From the NCBI GenBank assembly GCA_030035585.1, contig CM057461.1, positions 174,169,624-174,233,623 of the forward strand: a DNA stretch of 64,000 bases, read 5' to 3'. The DNA is from Dugong dugon (taxonomy: Eukaryota > Chordata > Mammalia > Sirenia > Dugongidae). The notes beneath the pieces were generated by a model. That model did no database searches. It worked only from the letters and a program-made list of their open reading frames with translations, and had not been told where the DNA came from. The position numbers and the translations under genes were made by a program. This document shows, in pieces, positions 55,484 to 64,000 of the stretch (its first letter is position 1; every line of letters starts with the position of its first letter).

Positions 55484-55691
55484 GTTGTTGTTACTGTTAG
55501 TTGCCACCAAGTAGATGTCAACTCATGGCAATTTCATGTGTGTCAAGTAGAACTGCTCTATAGGGTTTTCAAGGCTGTGGCATTTCAAAAGCAGGTCACC
55601 AGGCCAGTCTTCCGAGGTGTCCCTGGGTGGGTCTGAACCGCCAACCTTTCAGTTAGCAATCCAGTGCTTAACCATTTGCGCCACCCAGGAA
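55484..55691 (-). repeat. AfroSINE-type SINE (older subfamily)
   Basis: Reverse complement of the same older subfamily as the copy at 5547-5756 (head reads GGGTGGCGCAAATGGTTAAG). Confidence 0.8.
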
Positions 55692-55846
55692 GTATGATCA
55701 ATGGTAGAGTCTCACATAGAACAAACATGGCTACAGGGACTTACCCCTCTAGAAACAGATAGTTCTCAGAGAAACTCCTGTGTCTGCTTGGTAATTATCC
55801 CAGAAGTTGTCTCCTACAAGAATAAAAGATGCTGGTGGAAATTATG

Positions 55847-55992
55847 GAAACCCTGGTGGTATAGTGGTTAAGAGTTCGGCTGCTAACCAAAAGGTCAGCT
55901 GTTCAAATCCACCAGGCACTCCTTGGAAATCCTATGGGGTGGTTCTACCCTGTCCTATAGGGTCACTATGAGTTGAAATAACTTGACGGCAG
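55847..55992 (+). repeat. AfroSINE-type SINE
   Basis: From AAACCCTGGTGGTATAGTGG to ACTTGACGGC. Flanked by a perfect 14-bp duplication TGGTGGAAATTATG (55833-55846 and 55993-56006). Lacks the T-rich tail. Confidence 0.9.
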
Positions 55993-56159
55993 TGGTGGAA
56001 ATTATGACTTTTGTATATGTTTGCTACTATAGCTGAGTCTGTTAACATAAATTAAGAGTTGTAGATTTTTGAGCACTGTATGGATTGATGGAAACATTAA
56101 TATTTTATCCAAGTTGGGGAAAACTCGTATGTGCTATTTGCCTCCCTACCTTAATATAG

Positions 56160-56213
56160 GGTCACTATGAGTCAGAACTGACTTGACAGTAATGGGTTTG
56201 GTTTGGGCCAGCA
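56160..56213 (+). repeat. AfroSINE-type SINE, 3' fragment (part of composite)
   Basis: Only the last about 55 bp, GGTCACTATGAGTCAGAACT to TTTGGTTTGGG. It begins exactly after the TACCTTAATATAG repeat, so it is the 5' end of the composite insertion ending at 56487. Confidence 0.85.
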
Positions 56214-56218
56214 TGTGT

Positions 56219-56300
56219 GGTAGCGTGGTTAAGCCCTCTAAGGTGCTGGATTTAAGCTCCAGTCTCTGTGGGGGCATGGGTTCGAATCTCACCACTGCTA
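56219..56300 (+). pseudogene. tRNA-Leu-like pseudogene within a SINE composite
   Basis: An 82-bp sequence from GGTAGCGTGGTTAAG to CACCACTGCTA that matches tRNA-Leu along its whole length, with a long variable arm and a GGGTTCGAATC T-loop. The seven-base anticodon loop TTTAAGC would place UAA at the anticodon. Changes look like CpG decay: the acceptor stem has a C-A mismatch and the T-stem an A-C mismatch, and the D-arm GGCCGAG is GGTTAAG. So it is likely a pseudogene. It sits between a SINE fragment and a full SINE inside a shared target-site duplication. Confidence 0.8.
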
Positions 56301-56487
56301 ATCCTATGGAAACCTTGGTGGCATAGTGGTTAAGAGTTTGGCTATTAACCAAAAGGTCAGCAGTTTGAATCCACCAGGCACTCTTGGATACCCTATGGGA
56401 CAGCTCTACTCTGTCTTATAGGGTCGCTATGAGTTGGAATTGACTCGACAGCAATGGGTTTTTTTTTTTTTTTTTTTTTTTTTGATT
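56301..56487 (+). repeat. AfroSINE-type SINE (3' member of composite)
   Basis: Complete copy from about ATCCTATGGAAACCTTGG to a T run of about 25 at 56459-56483. The right flank TACCTTAATATAG (56488-56500) equals the one before the composite (56147-56159). Confidence 0.9.
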
Positions 56488-57218
56488 TACCTTAATATAG
56501 TGATTTCCAAGCTCTTTATTCATATGTCCCTATTGGTTAGAGACAAAATGATCATTCATCATCTTCATTCACCATTAGTAAACATATATGTTCATATATG
56601 TTTATGTATAAATCATGTAACTTTACTACTGCATTTTATATTCTACAAAATATACAAAAATACACACAAAATATGAGATAAAGATAAAAGTAACAATTTA
56701 AGTGATTTTACTTATTAACGGTATTTTTAAAAGTACTACATGTGACTTCAGGTCCCCCCAAAAGAGGGCATATACTTGTTTCTCTCTGACCCTTCCTGTC
56801 AAGTACAGCTATCAACCCTGGAAATAATGTAAGAGGTAACAAAGGAGAAATCTGAATGGTGTTGTAAAAAAGGCAAACTGATTTGGGACCCAGCACTAGA
56901 GGTATAACACAGCAGCAGGGTGTCTTATGTGCCCTACTGAACAGAAGAAAGAGACTCAGACTGGCATTTCCCAAATCTAACCTAGCAACAGGTGGAAGCA
57001 TTCCTCCCCCTGATCTAATGAAGAGTCCCTGGACAAGTTCCTAAGTAGTACAGCCAGATCCTAAATCCAATTCTTGGAACAGAATCTGGTTGGCCCAGCT
57101 TGTCAGGCCTCAGACTCCCCTCCCACACCAGGAGTCAAGGGGTTGGTGGGCCTACTGGTCAGAGGGGCTCAGTCAAGCTGTCTAGCAGGGAAGCCTCTCT
57201 GACCCTCTGATAAGTGGA

Positions 57219-57246
57219 TTAATGAATGAATGAATGAATGAATGAA
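57219..57246. repeat. (AATG)n short tandem repeat
   Basis: About six AATG units. Confidence 0.93.
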
Positions 57247-57855
57247 AACTCATTTTTAACGTTGACAACTCAGAAGGTCTTTGCCATGAGAGGACCACAG
57301 ACATCATAATTTCTATGATTACTTGCCACTTCATCCCAAGTGTTGCTATGATTCTTCTATATTTTAGAGATCTAGACTTTGTTAAACAGGTCCTATCAAT
57401 GTCATTCCAGCATTGTGCACAACTTGTTTTCAACTTCTTTACTATTAAAACATTGTCTAGAAATATCGTAGTGAATGCATTTCACTCATTAATCTGTTTA
57501 ATCTTACTTTAGAAAACTTTTCAAAATTCTTGTCAAAATATTCCTATCATAAACCATTGTTTCCATTAAATAAGTTAACTTAAAGGTACACTGAAGTACT
57601 AGACAAAGACCCAGGAGCTTGATAACACACTCTTTTATCCAGGAAATACATAAACAGACACTCACATACATTGCTCTTGGGAAAATAAACTGTTAAAGAT
57701 TCCATGGAGAACAAGATCTTCATGCTGGTGATCTCCATTAAATTAAAATACATGTCTTTGACTCTGCAAATTCCATTTTGAGGAATTAATACTACAAATA
57801 AATTAATACACATATACAACAAGTTAAAGAAATCAAGGTGCAATAATAGCATATA

Positions 57856-58046
57856 TGTTGTGTGTCATCGAGTCAATTTCAACTCATAGCTACCTTATAT
57901 GACTGAGTAGAACTGCCATATAGGGTTTCCTTGACCATAATCTTTATGGGAGCAGATCATCAGGTCTTTTCTCCCGCAAAGTAGCTGGTAGGTGACCTTG
58001 CAGTTAGCAGACACCGAGTGCTTAACCACTGTATCACTAGAGCTCC
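57856..58046 (-). repeat. AfroSINE-type SINE (long form)
   Basis: Reverse-complement copy from GTTGTGTGTCATCGAGTCAA to the head near 58046. Confidence 0.83.
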
Positions 58047-58616
58047 TTATAACATACACAGCATGCTTATATTTGAGTGAAAACGAGTGGCGCATATATG
58101 CATACTTCCTTGTTTATGCATAAATTACCCCTGGAAGAATACACAAACATAGCCAAAAACATTTACTGCCTATGGGTTGCTGAAGGACAAAGGTTGAACA
58201 CAGGTAGGATGACACATCTTACGTTACACTCTTGTATTTTATGAATTTTCAACATGAGAATGTCCATGATTTAAAAAATATATATATAATAAATCATTTA
58301 GCGTTGAGAATATATATTTTCCTACATCTTTTTCTTTGGTTGCTCTCAATAAGTAGTTCTTCCTGTATTTCTTTATTAAACAGGATCTAGCAAATATCAT
58401 GAGCTGAGACAAAATGGAAAGATCTGAGCTTTCACCCAGTGGTATAATAAAACTCCACCATGTCTAATATCTGTATGTTCAAATTTTCAACAATATTGTC
58501 TGTGTCTCCTATGCTAGTAAGGGAATACATTTCAAATTGCCACCACACTGTTTTCCATATATTATTTCAGCTATTTTTATTGCATCAGGAAAAACAAGTA
58601 TTTACCATTCTCATAG

Positions 58617-58684
58617 GTCCTCTCCCTCCTCCTTCTCCCTTTCTTCCTCCTTCCCTTCCTTCTCCTCCTTCTTTTTCTTTTTTA
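58617..58684. repeat. Polypyrimidine (CT-rich) tract
   Basis: About 68 bp almost purely C and T on the plus strand, so purine-rich in the ERBB4 pre-mRNA. Lies about 380 bp downstream of exon 5. Confidence 0.9.
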
Positions 58685-59060
58685 ATGAATAAATGGTGGT
58701 ATAACTATTTGGAGAAAATACTGCGATATCTGGTTAACCTGAAATGGAGTTATTATCATTTTGCATACTTTTAGATTTACTACTTCTGATGGACAGACTC
58801 TGAAGTCATAGCTAATATCACCACAGCTGTGCTGCTGAGATCATTAACCTAGAAAGCACAGAAAACTGTAAGAAGCAATTATATATTACATCTCATTTAA
58901 AAGCAACAAAATTAGGCAGTATACTTGGCTAGAAGCAAATCTACCACAAGAAGGCAAAGGCTCACTTTCACGTTTCTGACGACCAGAGGTGTGAAAAGCA
59001 TCAGTAATTAAAATGATTTCATGATTTCAATCTTATGTTTTCTCACTGTTGAATACTTAC

Positions 59061-59126
59061 AAGTCTGGCAATGATTTTCTGTGGGTCCCCAGCATCGGCC
59101 AGTACAGGACTTATGGCAACGCCCAC
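59061..59126 (-). CDS. ERBB4: ERBB4 exon 5 (domain II start, 66 bp)
   Basis: This 66-bp exon encodes about residues 186-208, including [13 protein letters not shown] and ENHCQT, the first cysteine modules of domain II. The acceptor is TTCTACAG before GTGGGCG and the donor is GTAAGT. The first cysteine codon is split with exon 4 and the last leucine codon with exon 6. The exon is too short to stand out as an open frame but is recognised from its cysteine spacing and exact phase fit. No exon 4 was found between here and the right edge. Confidence 0.96.
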
Positions 59127-59837
59127 CTGTAGAACGGGAAAATAAGGACATGCACGTTATAATTTTTCATTCCTGGCTATAAGTAACTCCTCAAAGGAAA
59201 TACTCTTGTTCCTTTATGAGGATTTTTATGCCATACTAGAGTTGAAACAGTCTATAAAATGCCCACTTAAGTAGCAAAACCTGAATATAAGTCAAATATA
59301 AGTGAAGCAGAAATACAAACCCTAATATTCAAAATCCTCTCATCATTTTATAAGAAAAGGAAATAAATGAATTTTTAAATTTTCACAGAATGTCAGAAGT
59401 AAATGTTTACACTGAGTTTTCATTTTGACTACTGAACATAATATTTTATTTACATAATTTCAAGAGCTGATGGTTTACTGATACCAACAGATATTAAAGG
59501 TTAAATCAATAGATTAAAAAGTTGATGTCTATAGAAAATAAGTATATATTCTTACAAACACACAAAGAACCACTGGAATAAAAGGTACCATACGTAATTT
59601 AGATTATTTTCATATAAAAAAATACAAGCATTTTAAAAAGCTCACTTTTTTAGAAAGCTCAATTTCAGTTATTTGATTGCCACTTCTAAAATGTACATTG
59701 ATAGTTATCTGTATTTTCAAATATCAGCCTTTATCTTCTATATTTCCATCTTCCTCTTAAAGACTGCACTACTGTGTTCATTTGTCTCAACCAACAGTTA
59801 CAGCACAGAGAAATCCCCAGGGACAATTCACTAGAAA

Positions 59838-60040
59838 GAAGCCCTGGGTGTTGCAAATGGTTTGTGCTCAACTACTAACCTAAAGGTTGGTGGTTGGAAC
59901 CCACCCAGTGACACAGCTGAAGAAAGGTCTGGTGATTTGCTTCCATAAAGAGTACCGCCAAGAAAACCCTATGAAGCAGTTCTACTCTGTAACACACAGG
60001 GTTGTCATGAGTCAGAACTGACTGGATGGCCATGGGTTAT
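59838..60040 (+). repeat. AfroSINE-type SINE (older subfamily)
   Basis: From AAGCCCTGGGTGTTGCAAAT to GATGGCCATGGG. Flanks TAGAAAGAA and TAGAAGAAA resemble a duplication. Confidence 0.82.
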
Positions 60041-60250
60041 TAGAAGAAAATGTGTATAATGACTATTTTTGAAGCTTGCTTCTGAATTTCATAGGTTCAT
60101 CTTAAATTTTTATGGGCACAAGGATGTGGAATGGGCTTATTTTTAGAATGAAAAATAGAGAAGAAAATATACTAAACACTAAAGCTTTTCTATAAAATCT
60201 GTTTTAATAAACCTTCTCTGTTACTTTTCTAATATTGATTGTGAATAGGT

Positions 60251-60455
60251 TACCTTATTGTCATCAAGTCTATTCCGACTCATAGCAACCCTACAGGACA
60301 GAGTAGAACTGCCTCATAGGGTTTCCAAGGCTGAAATCATTAGGGAAGCAGATTGCCACATTTTTCTCCCACTGAGCGGCTGGTAGGTTGGAACTGCCAA
60401 CTATTCCTATTCAGTTAGCAGATGAGCACTTTAATCACTGTACCACCAGGGCTCC
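60251..60455 (-). repeat. AfroSINE-type SINE (long form)
   Basis: Reverse-complement copy flanked by a perfect 12-bp duplication TTGTGAATAGGT (60239-60250 and 60456-60467). Confidence 0.9.
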
Positions 60456-60664
60456 TTGTGAATAGGTATAGTCCTATTTAAAGTGTTTATTTAATAAAGT
60501 TCACTATATTGTATAAATTATGGAATAGGGTTATATCAAATATTCCCAACTTTCCTTGACCTACAGCTTTAAATCCTAAATTTGAAAGTTGTAACAACTT
60601 GGATGGCCTTTTTTTAATTCCCTTACAAGACCGCCTGCTTCAATCCATACTGCTAAGTGTTTAT

Positions 60665-60745
60665 TAAAAACCCATTGCCATCAAGTCCATTCCGACTCAT
60701 AGCAACCCTATAGGACAGAGTAGAACTGCTAGAGTTTCCAAGTAG
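60665..60745 (-). repeat. AfroSINE-type SINE, partial
   Basis: 3' half only, AAAACCCATTGCCATCAAGT to TAGAGTTTCCAAG. Confidence 0.78.
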
Positions 60746-60821
60746 TTAAGGTATAGATTTAGCAGACACACTTTCTTAAGCTGAACCTTTCCTTATCATT
60801 CTACCTTTCTGGAAGTAACCA

Positions 60822-61010
60822 GTTAACCAACCACTTGTCATTGAGTCGATTCTGACTCATCGCGTCCCTATGTGTGTCACAGTAGAACTTTGCATAATAG
60901 GGATTTCAGTGGGTGATTCTTCAGAAGTAGATCAGCAGCTATTCTTCTGAGGTACCTTCAACCTTTTGGTTAGCAGCCGAGTGCATTAACCATTTGCACC
61001 ACTCAGGCAC
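60822..61010 (-). repeat. AfroSINE-type SINE (older subfamily)
   Basis: Reverse-complement copy with the TTCAGAAGTAGATCAGCAG segment and head at right (GCAAATGGTTAATGC). Confidence 0.8.
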
Positions 61011-61858
61011 TGTACTATTTCCAAGTTAATAAAATATTTAGGCTATATCCCAGTCACCTTCTTCAAAGTATTAGGATTCTTGCTCTGACAGAGTTTATTT
61101 AAAGCAATCTGTCTGTGAAGCACTGCTGCTGACATCTCCAGCGTATAATATCCTGTCACTCTGCCATCTATTTATTTAGATCCAAACACATTATAACTAC
61201 ATAATGCTAGCTCATTCTAACTGACAGGAAAAGGACTCCATCTGGCCCGAACAATATAAATTTAATCAATGATAATGATAATTATTATTAAAAACCTACT
61301 GGAGTTCTTTTGTACAAAGCTAATAAATATAAATTGATTTATACCAGCGGAAATTAGAAAGGACTGTGAGACAAAACGGGAAGCAATAAAAACTTTTGAG
61401 TACAAACTTTATATGAGATAGTAGCTAATGTTAATGTGTTTCTTTAGATGTGTTAAAACCCTTTAAATCAACGCATTAAATGGTCTGTTAATTGAAGATA
61501 TCTGAAGCAGAAGATGATCCACCATTTAATCTATGACTTCTTTGATTGTGTTTGTGGTGAATAAAATATATAGCTTTATTTGTGGCCGGAGTACTATCTA
61601 TAGCTGGGGAAAAAAAATAATCTAACATCAGACTTCCTTAATTTTCTCAATATTTCTCTCCTATTGAATGATATATGTTTAACTTCGTATTTTTGCAGTT
61701 TCAATTTACCCCTCAACCTGCTCCCAGATACGTTTTTTGATGGCTCTTGACAAAGTATCATGGCAATGGCCACCTATTTGCTAACAGGTGACGTAGTACT
61801 CACACATACACACACAAAAATGTTTAAATAACTTAACAGTCTACTTGCTGTTATGAGA

Positions 61859-61879
61859 TTTTTTTTTTTTTTTTTTTTT
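61859..61879. repeat. Poly-T run
   Basis: 21 consecutive T. No SINE body is visible beside it. Confidence 0.9.
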
Positions 61880-62571
61880 GGTAGTTTCCAGTTTTCAACC
61901 ATGTTTAAGCAGAAATACCATTACTACTATAACAGGAAATCTGCAAGCAACTGCTTCTCTTCTGGCATTTAACTCTGTCTTATTCTCCATTCAGCCATTT
62001 TGCTTCATGGAACACCAGAACAGGTAATCACTTGCACCTCATATTTCAGAGTTTTATTACCACAAATGCCTTGGTATCTTGAATTGAACGTGTGCCCATA
62101 AACGGTTGCCCACATGTCCTGCCCTTCATTTGACTGTCTCTGTAGAGCTCTGACCCTTTTGGAATCCGCCCAGGCACTCAGCTCAGCTTTGTCCTTCAAA
62201 GCTATGCAATATGCTAACACAGTTTTCACTGAGGTGTCGCAATTAAGTCACAATATCTGACTAAAATCTATTTCTGAATTAATGCATTTACCACGCTTTC
62301 ATGCCTGTGACATTAGTTTGATTCTTGTAGACAACGGGGAAGTAGTTTTACAGAATATTATGGTTAAACATGTCTTAAAATATGTTTTTAGCTCTGTGTT
62401 TCCACTATTTCTGCCACATAAAAAGTGCCAAAGAGATGAGGGGATTGCATAAAGGGGTTTTCTTAGTAATTATCTATCTAGTACACAAAAACAAAACAAA
62501 ACAACAACAAACTTTCTACTATCTTTCCTTCCATTCATCAGTAATTTTTTCTTGAGTACCTTCTGTGTATT

Positions 62572-62604
62572 GAATTGACTTGACAGCAATGGGTTGGGTT
62601 TGGG
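62572..62604 (+). repeat. Minimal AfroSINE remnant (33 bp)
   Basis: GAATTGACTTGACAGCAATG and the following GGGTTGGGTTTGGG are the SINE 3' tail. A perfect 11-bp duplication TTCTGTGTATT (62561-62571 and 62605-62615) flanks it. Confidence 0.85.
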
Positions 62605-63028
62605 TTCTGTGTATTAGGAATTGTGTTAAGTATTACAGATAAAATGTTGAGCTGAAATAGACATGGTTACCATTCTCATAGAGTTTAGAATTCACTTTGA
62701 ATTATTTTGAAGGAAAAAGGTTTTGACCATTCTGCCCCTAATGTTCACCTTCTATGGGTTTACAGGAAGGAACCAAATATGCAACAGCCACCTAGCTGAG
62801 GAAAGAAGAGCTGGACAAAGCAAGGCTGAACCAAGCTATTACCAATGTAATGCCTACTGGCTCGGAAGTCTCAGTTATATTTCTTACGTAATGATTTATC
62901 TATGTGATGTCTAAAATGAGCTCACCATAGACTGTTCAGTGGAAAGGATAGGTAATGCATTTTGGAGCGTCTCTCGTTTGTCTCCTTCTAACAGAAAGAG
63001 AAACGCTTTGCCTATATAGCACACCATC

Positions 63029-63537
63029 TGTCATGGATTGAATTGTGTCCCCCAAAAATATCTGTCAACCTGGCTAGGTCATGATTGCCAGTATTATATG
63101 ATTCTCTACCATTTTGTAATCTGATGTGATCTCCTTATGTGCTGTAAACTTTATCATGTAATAAGATGGATTAGTGGCAGTTATACTGACGAGATCTACA
63201 AGATTAGGTAGTGTCTTAAACCAATCTCTTTTGAGATACAAAAGAGAGAAGTGAGCAGAGACACACTGGAACCTCACACCACCAAGAGGGCAGTGCCAGG
63301 AGCAGAGCACATCCTTTGGACCTGAAGTTCCTGTGCTAAGATGCTCCCAGACCAAGGGAAGACTGATGCATCACAAGGACCTCCCTCCAGAGCTGACAGA
63401 GAAAGAGGGCCTTCTCCTGGAGCTGATGCCCTGAATTTGGACTTATAGCCTACTGGACTGTGAGAGAATAAACTTCTCTTTGTTAAAGCCATCCACTTGT
63501 GGTATTTCTGTTACAGCAGCACTAGATGACTAAGACA
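63029..63537 (+). mobile_element. Solo LTR, MaLR-like family
   Basis: Begins TGTCATGGATTGAATTGTGTCC, has AATAAA at about 63466, and ends GATGACTAAGACA. A perfect 5-bp duplication CCATC (63024-63028 and 63538-63542) flanks it, so both ends are certain. No internal sequence. Open frames here are not genes. Confidence 0.9.
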
Positions 63538-63756
63538 CCATCTTATCGGCACTTTCTCTCTGCCCTATATTCCCAGGTATGTGGTACCCTCAGGAGCCCT
63601 GATTTCATGAGAAAAAGAGACTTTATATGTCATTAATATTTTATAGTGAATTAGTTTTATACATAACTTCTCTCAGGGGTATATGCTTGTTATTGTTGTT
63701 TTTGTTTTTTAATGAGAACAGCACAGAGAGGAATTAAGAAAATAATAGACCATGTA

Positions 63757-63930
63757 GGTGCCGGGGTAGCAAAAACAGTTAAGTGCTCAGCTACTAGCCG
63801 AAAGGTTGGTGGTTCGAACCCACCCAGTGGTAATCTGCATCCAAAAAGTCACAGCCTTGAAAGTCATATGGAGCAGTTCTCCTCTACACACATGGGGTCT
63901 CCATGAGTCGGAATTGACTTGAGGGTAACC
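63757..63930 (+). repeat. AfroSINE-type SINE (older subfamily)
   Basis: From GGTGCCGGGGTAGCAAAAAC (head) to TTGACTTGAGGGTAACC. Flanked by ACCATGTA at 63749-63756 and 63931-63938. Confidence 0.85.
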
Positions 63931-64000
63931 ACCATGTAAAGGGAAGAATCTTAACTTGCCAATGCTGTCTAACTTTGCCTTTTCCATATCTGAACTTGCT

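Larger units (their letters stand above)
31431..59060 (-). other. ERBB4 intron 5
   Basis: A 27.6-kb intron, the main repeat field of the window, described element by element below. Long stretches without recognised content are 32940-34290, 34500-35660, 36575-37560, 39390-41300, 48670-52460 (AT-rich, only short tandem repeats) and 58050-59060 (apart from a pyrimidine tract). Confidence 0.7.
59127..64000 (-). other. ERBB4 intron 4, partial
   Basis: Intron upstream of exon 5. It carries five SINEs or SINE fragments, a 33-bp SINE remnant and a solo LTR. The 61012-62560 stretch has a T homopolymer near 61859 and nothing else recognised. Exon 4 is not present. Confidence 0.7.

Noticed and set aside
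56219..56300. Functional tRNA-Leu gene
   Set aside because: Acceptor and T-stem mismatches and changed D-arm bases suggest decay, and it is carried within a retrotransposed composite. Expression cannot be excluded from sequence alone.
58613..58690. CT-rich tract as a polypyrimidine tract of an unannotated exon
   Set aside because: It is pyrimidine-rich on the plus strand, while ERBB4 is transcribed from the minus strand, and no exon follows on the plus strand.
59127..64000. ERBB4 exon 4
   Set aside because: I looked on the minus strand for the expected NPWPSN-type coding sequence with splice sites and did not find it; it must lie beyond the right edge.

Overview
This window is eukaryotic: about 58 kb of a vertebrate protein-coding gene read on the minus strand. 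Eight short exons match ERBB4, the receptor tyrosine kinase of the EGFR family. In gene order (right to left) they are exons 5, 6, 7, 8, 9, 10, 11 and 12. Each is bounded by AG/GT splice signals, and their lengths (66, 119, 142, 114, 127, 74, 91, 200 bp) and phases fit the known ERBB4 extracellular exons, so this is the gene itself and not a processed copy. Together they encode about 311 residues of the ectodomain: most of cysteine-rich domain II with the dimerization arm, and most of ligand-binding domain III. Exon 4 and exon 13 lie outside the window. No other host gene was found on either strand.

The repeats point to an afrotherian mammal, most likely an elephant or close relative. More than 25 copies of a tRNA-derived SINE of AfroSINE type are present, together with RTE (BovB-clade) LINEs of the kind abundant in elephant, recent L1 elements sharing a characteristic 3' UTR, and several LTR families. 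The genus is inferred, not proven. Ancient mammalian repeats (MIR, MER5-like hAT fragments) lie beneath these.

Layout: intron 12 (1-1142); exon 12; intron 11; exon 11; intron 10 (RTE, L1 3' UTR, two SINEs); exon 10; intron 9 (L1 3' UTR copy, 2.8-kb 5'-truncated L1, RTE, inverted pair of solo LTRs, SINEs); exon 9; short intron 8; exon 8; intron 7 (endogenous retrovirus of ERV-L type with pro, pol and dUTPase remnants between two LTRs and no gag); exon 7; intron 6 (RTE); exon 6; intron 5 (27.6 kb: RTE-derived short element, hAT fragments, two related solo LTRs, near-complete RTE, strongly nested repeats, a SINE/tRNA-Leu/SINE composite); exon 5; and part of intron 4 with more SINEs and a solo LTR.

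The most notable observation is at 56147-56500. A 3' SINE fragment, an 82-bp tRNA-Leu-like sequence and a complete SINE sit together inside one perfect 13-bp target-site duplication, suggesting they were retrotransposed as one unit. Others are a roughly 90-bp non-RTE head shared by two distant RTE 3' copies, a gag-less ERV-L provirus, a multi-level nested insertion at 53.9-55.5 kb, and inverted L1 3' UTRs flanking exon 10.
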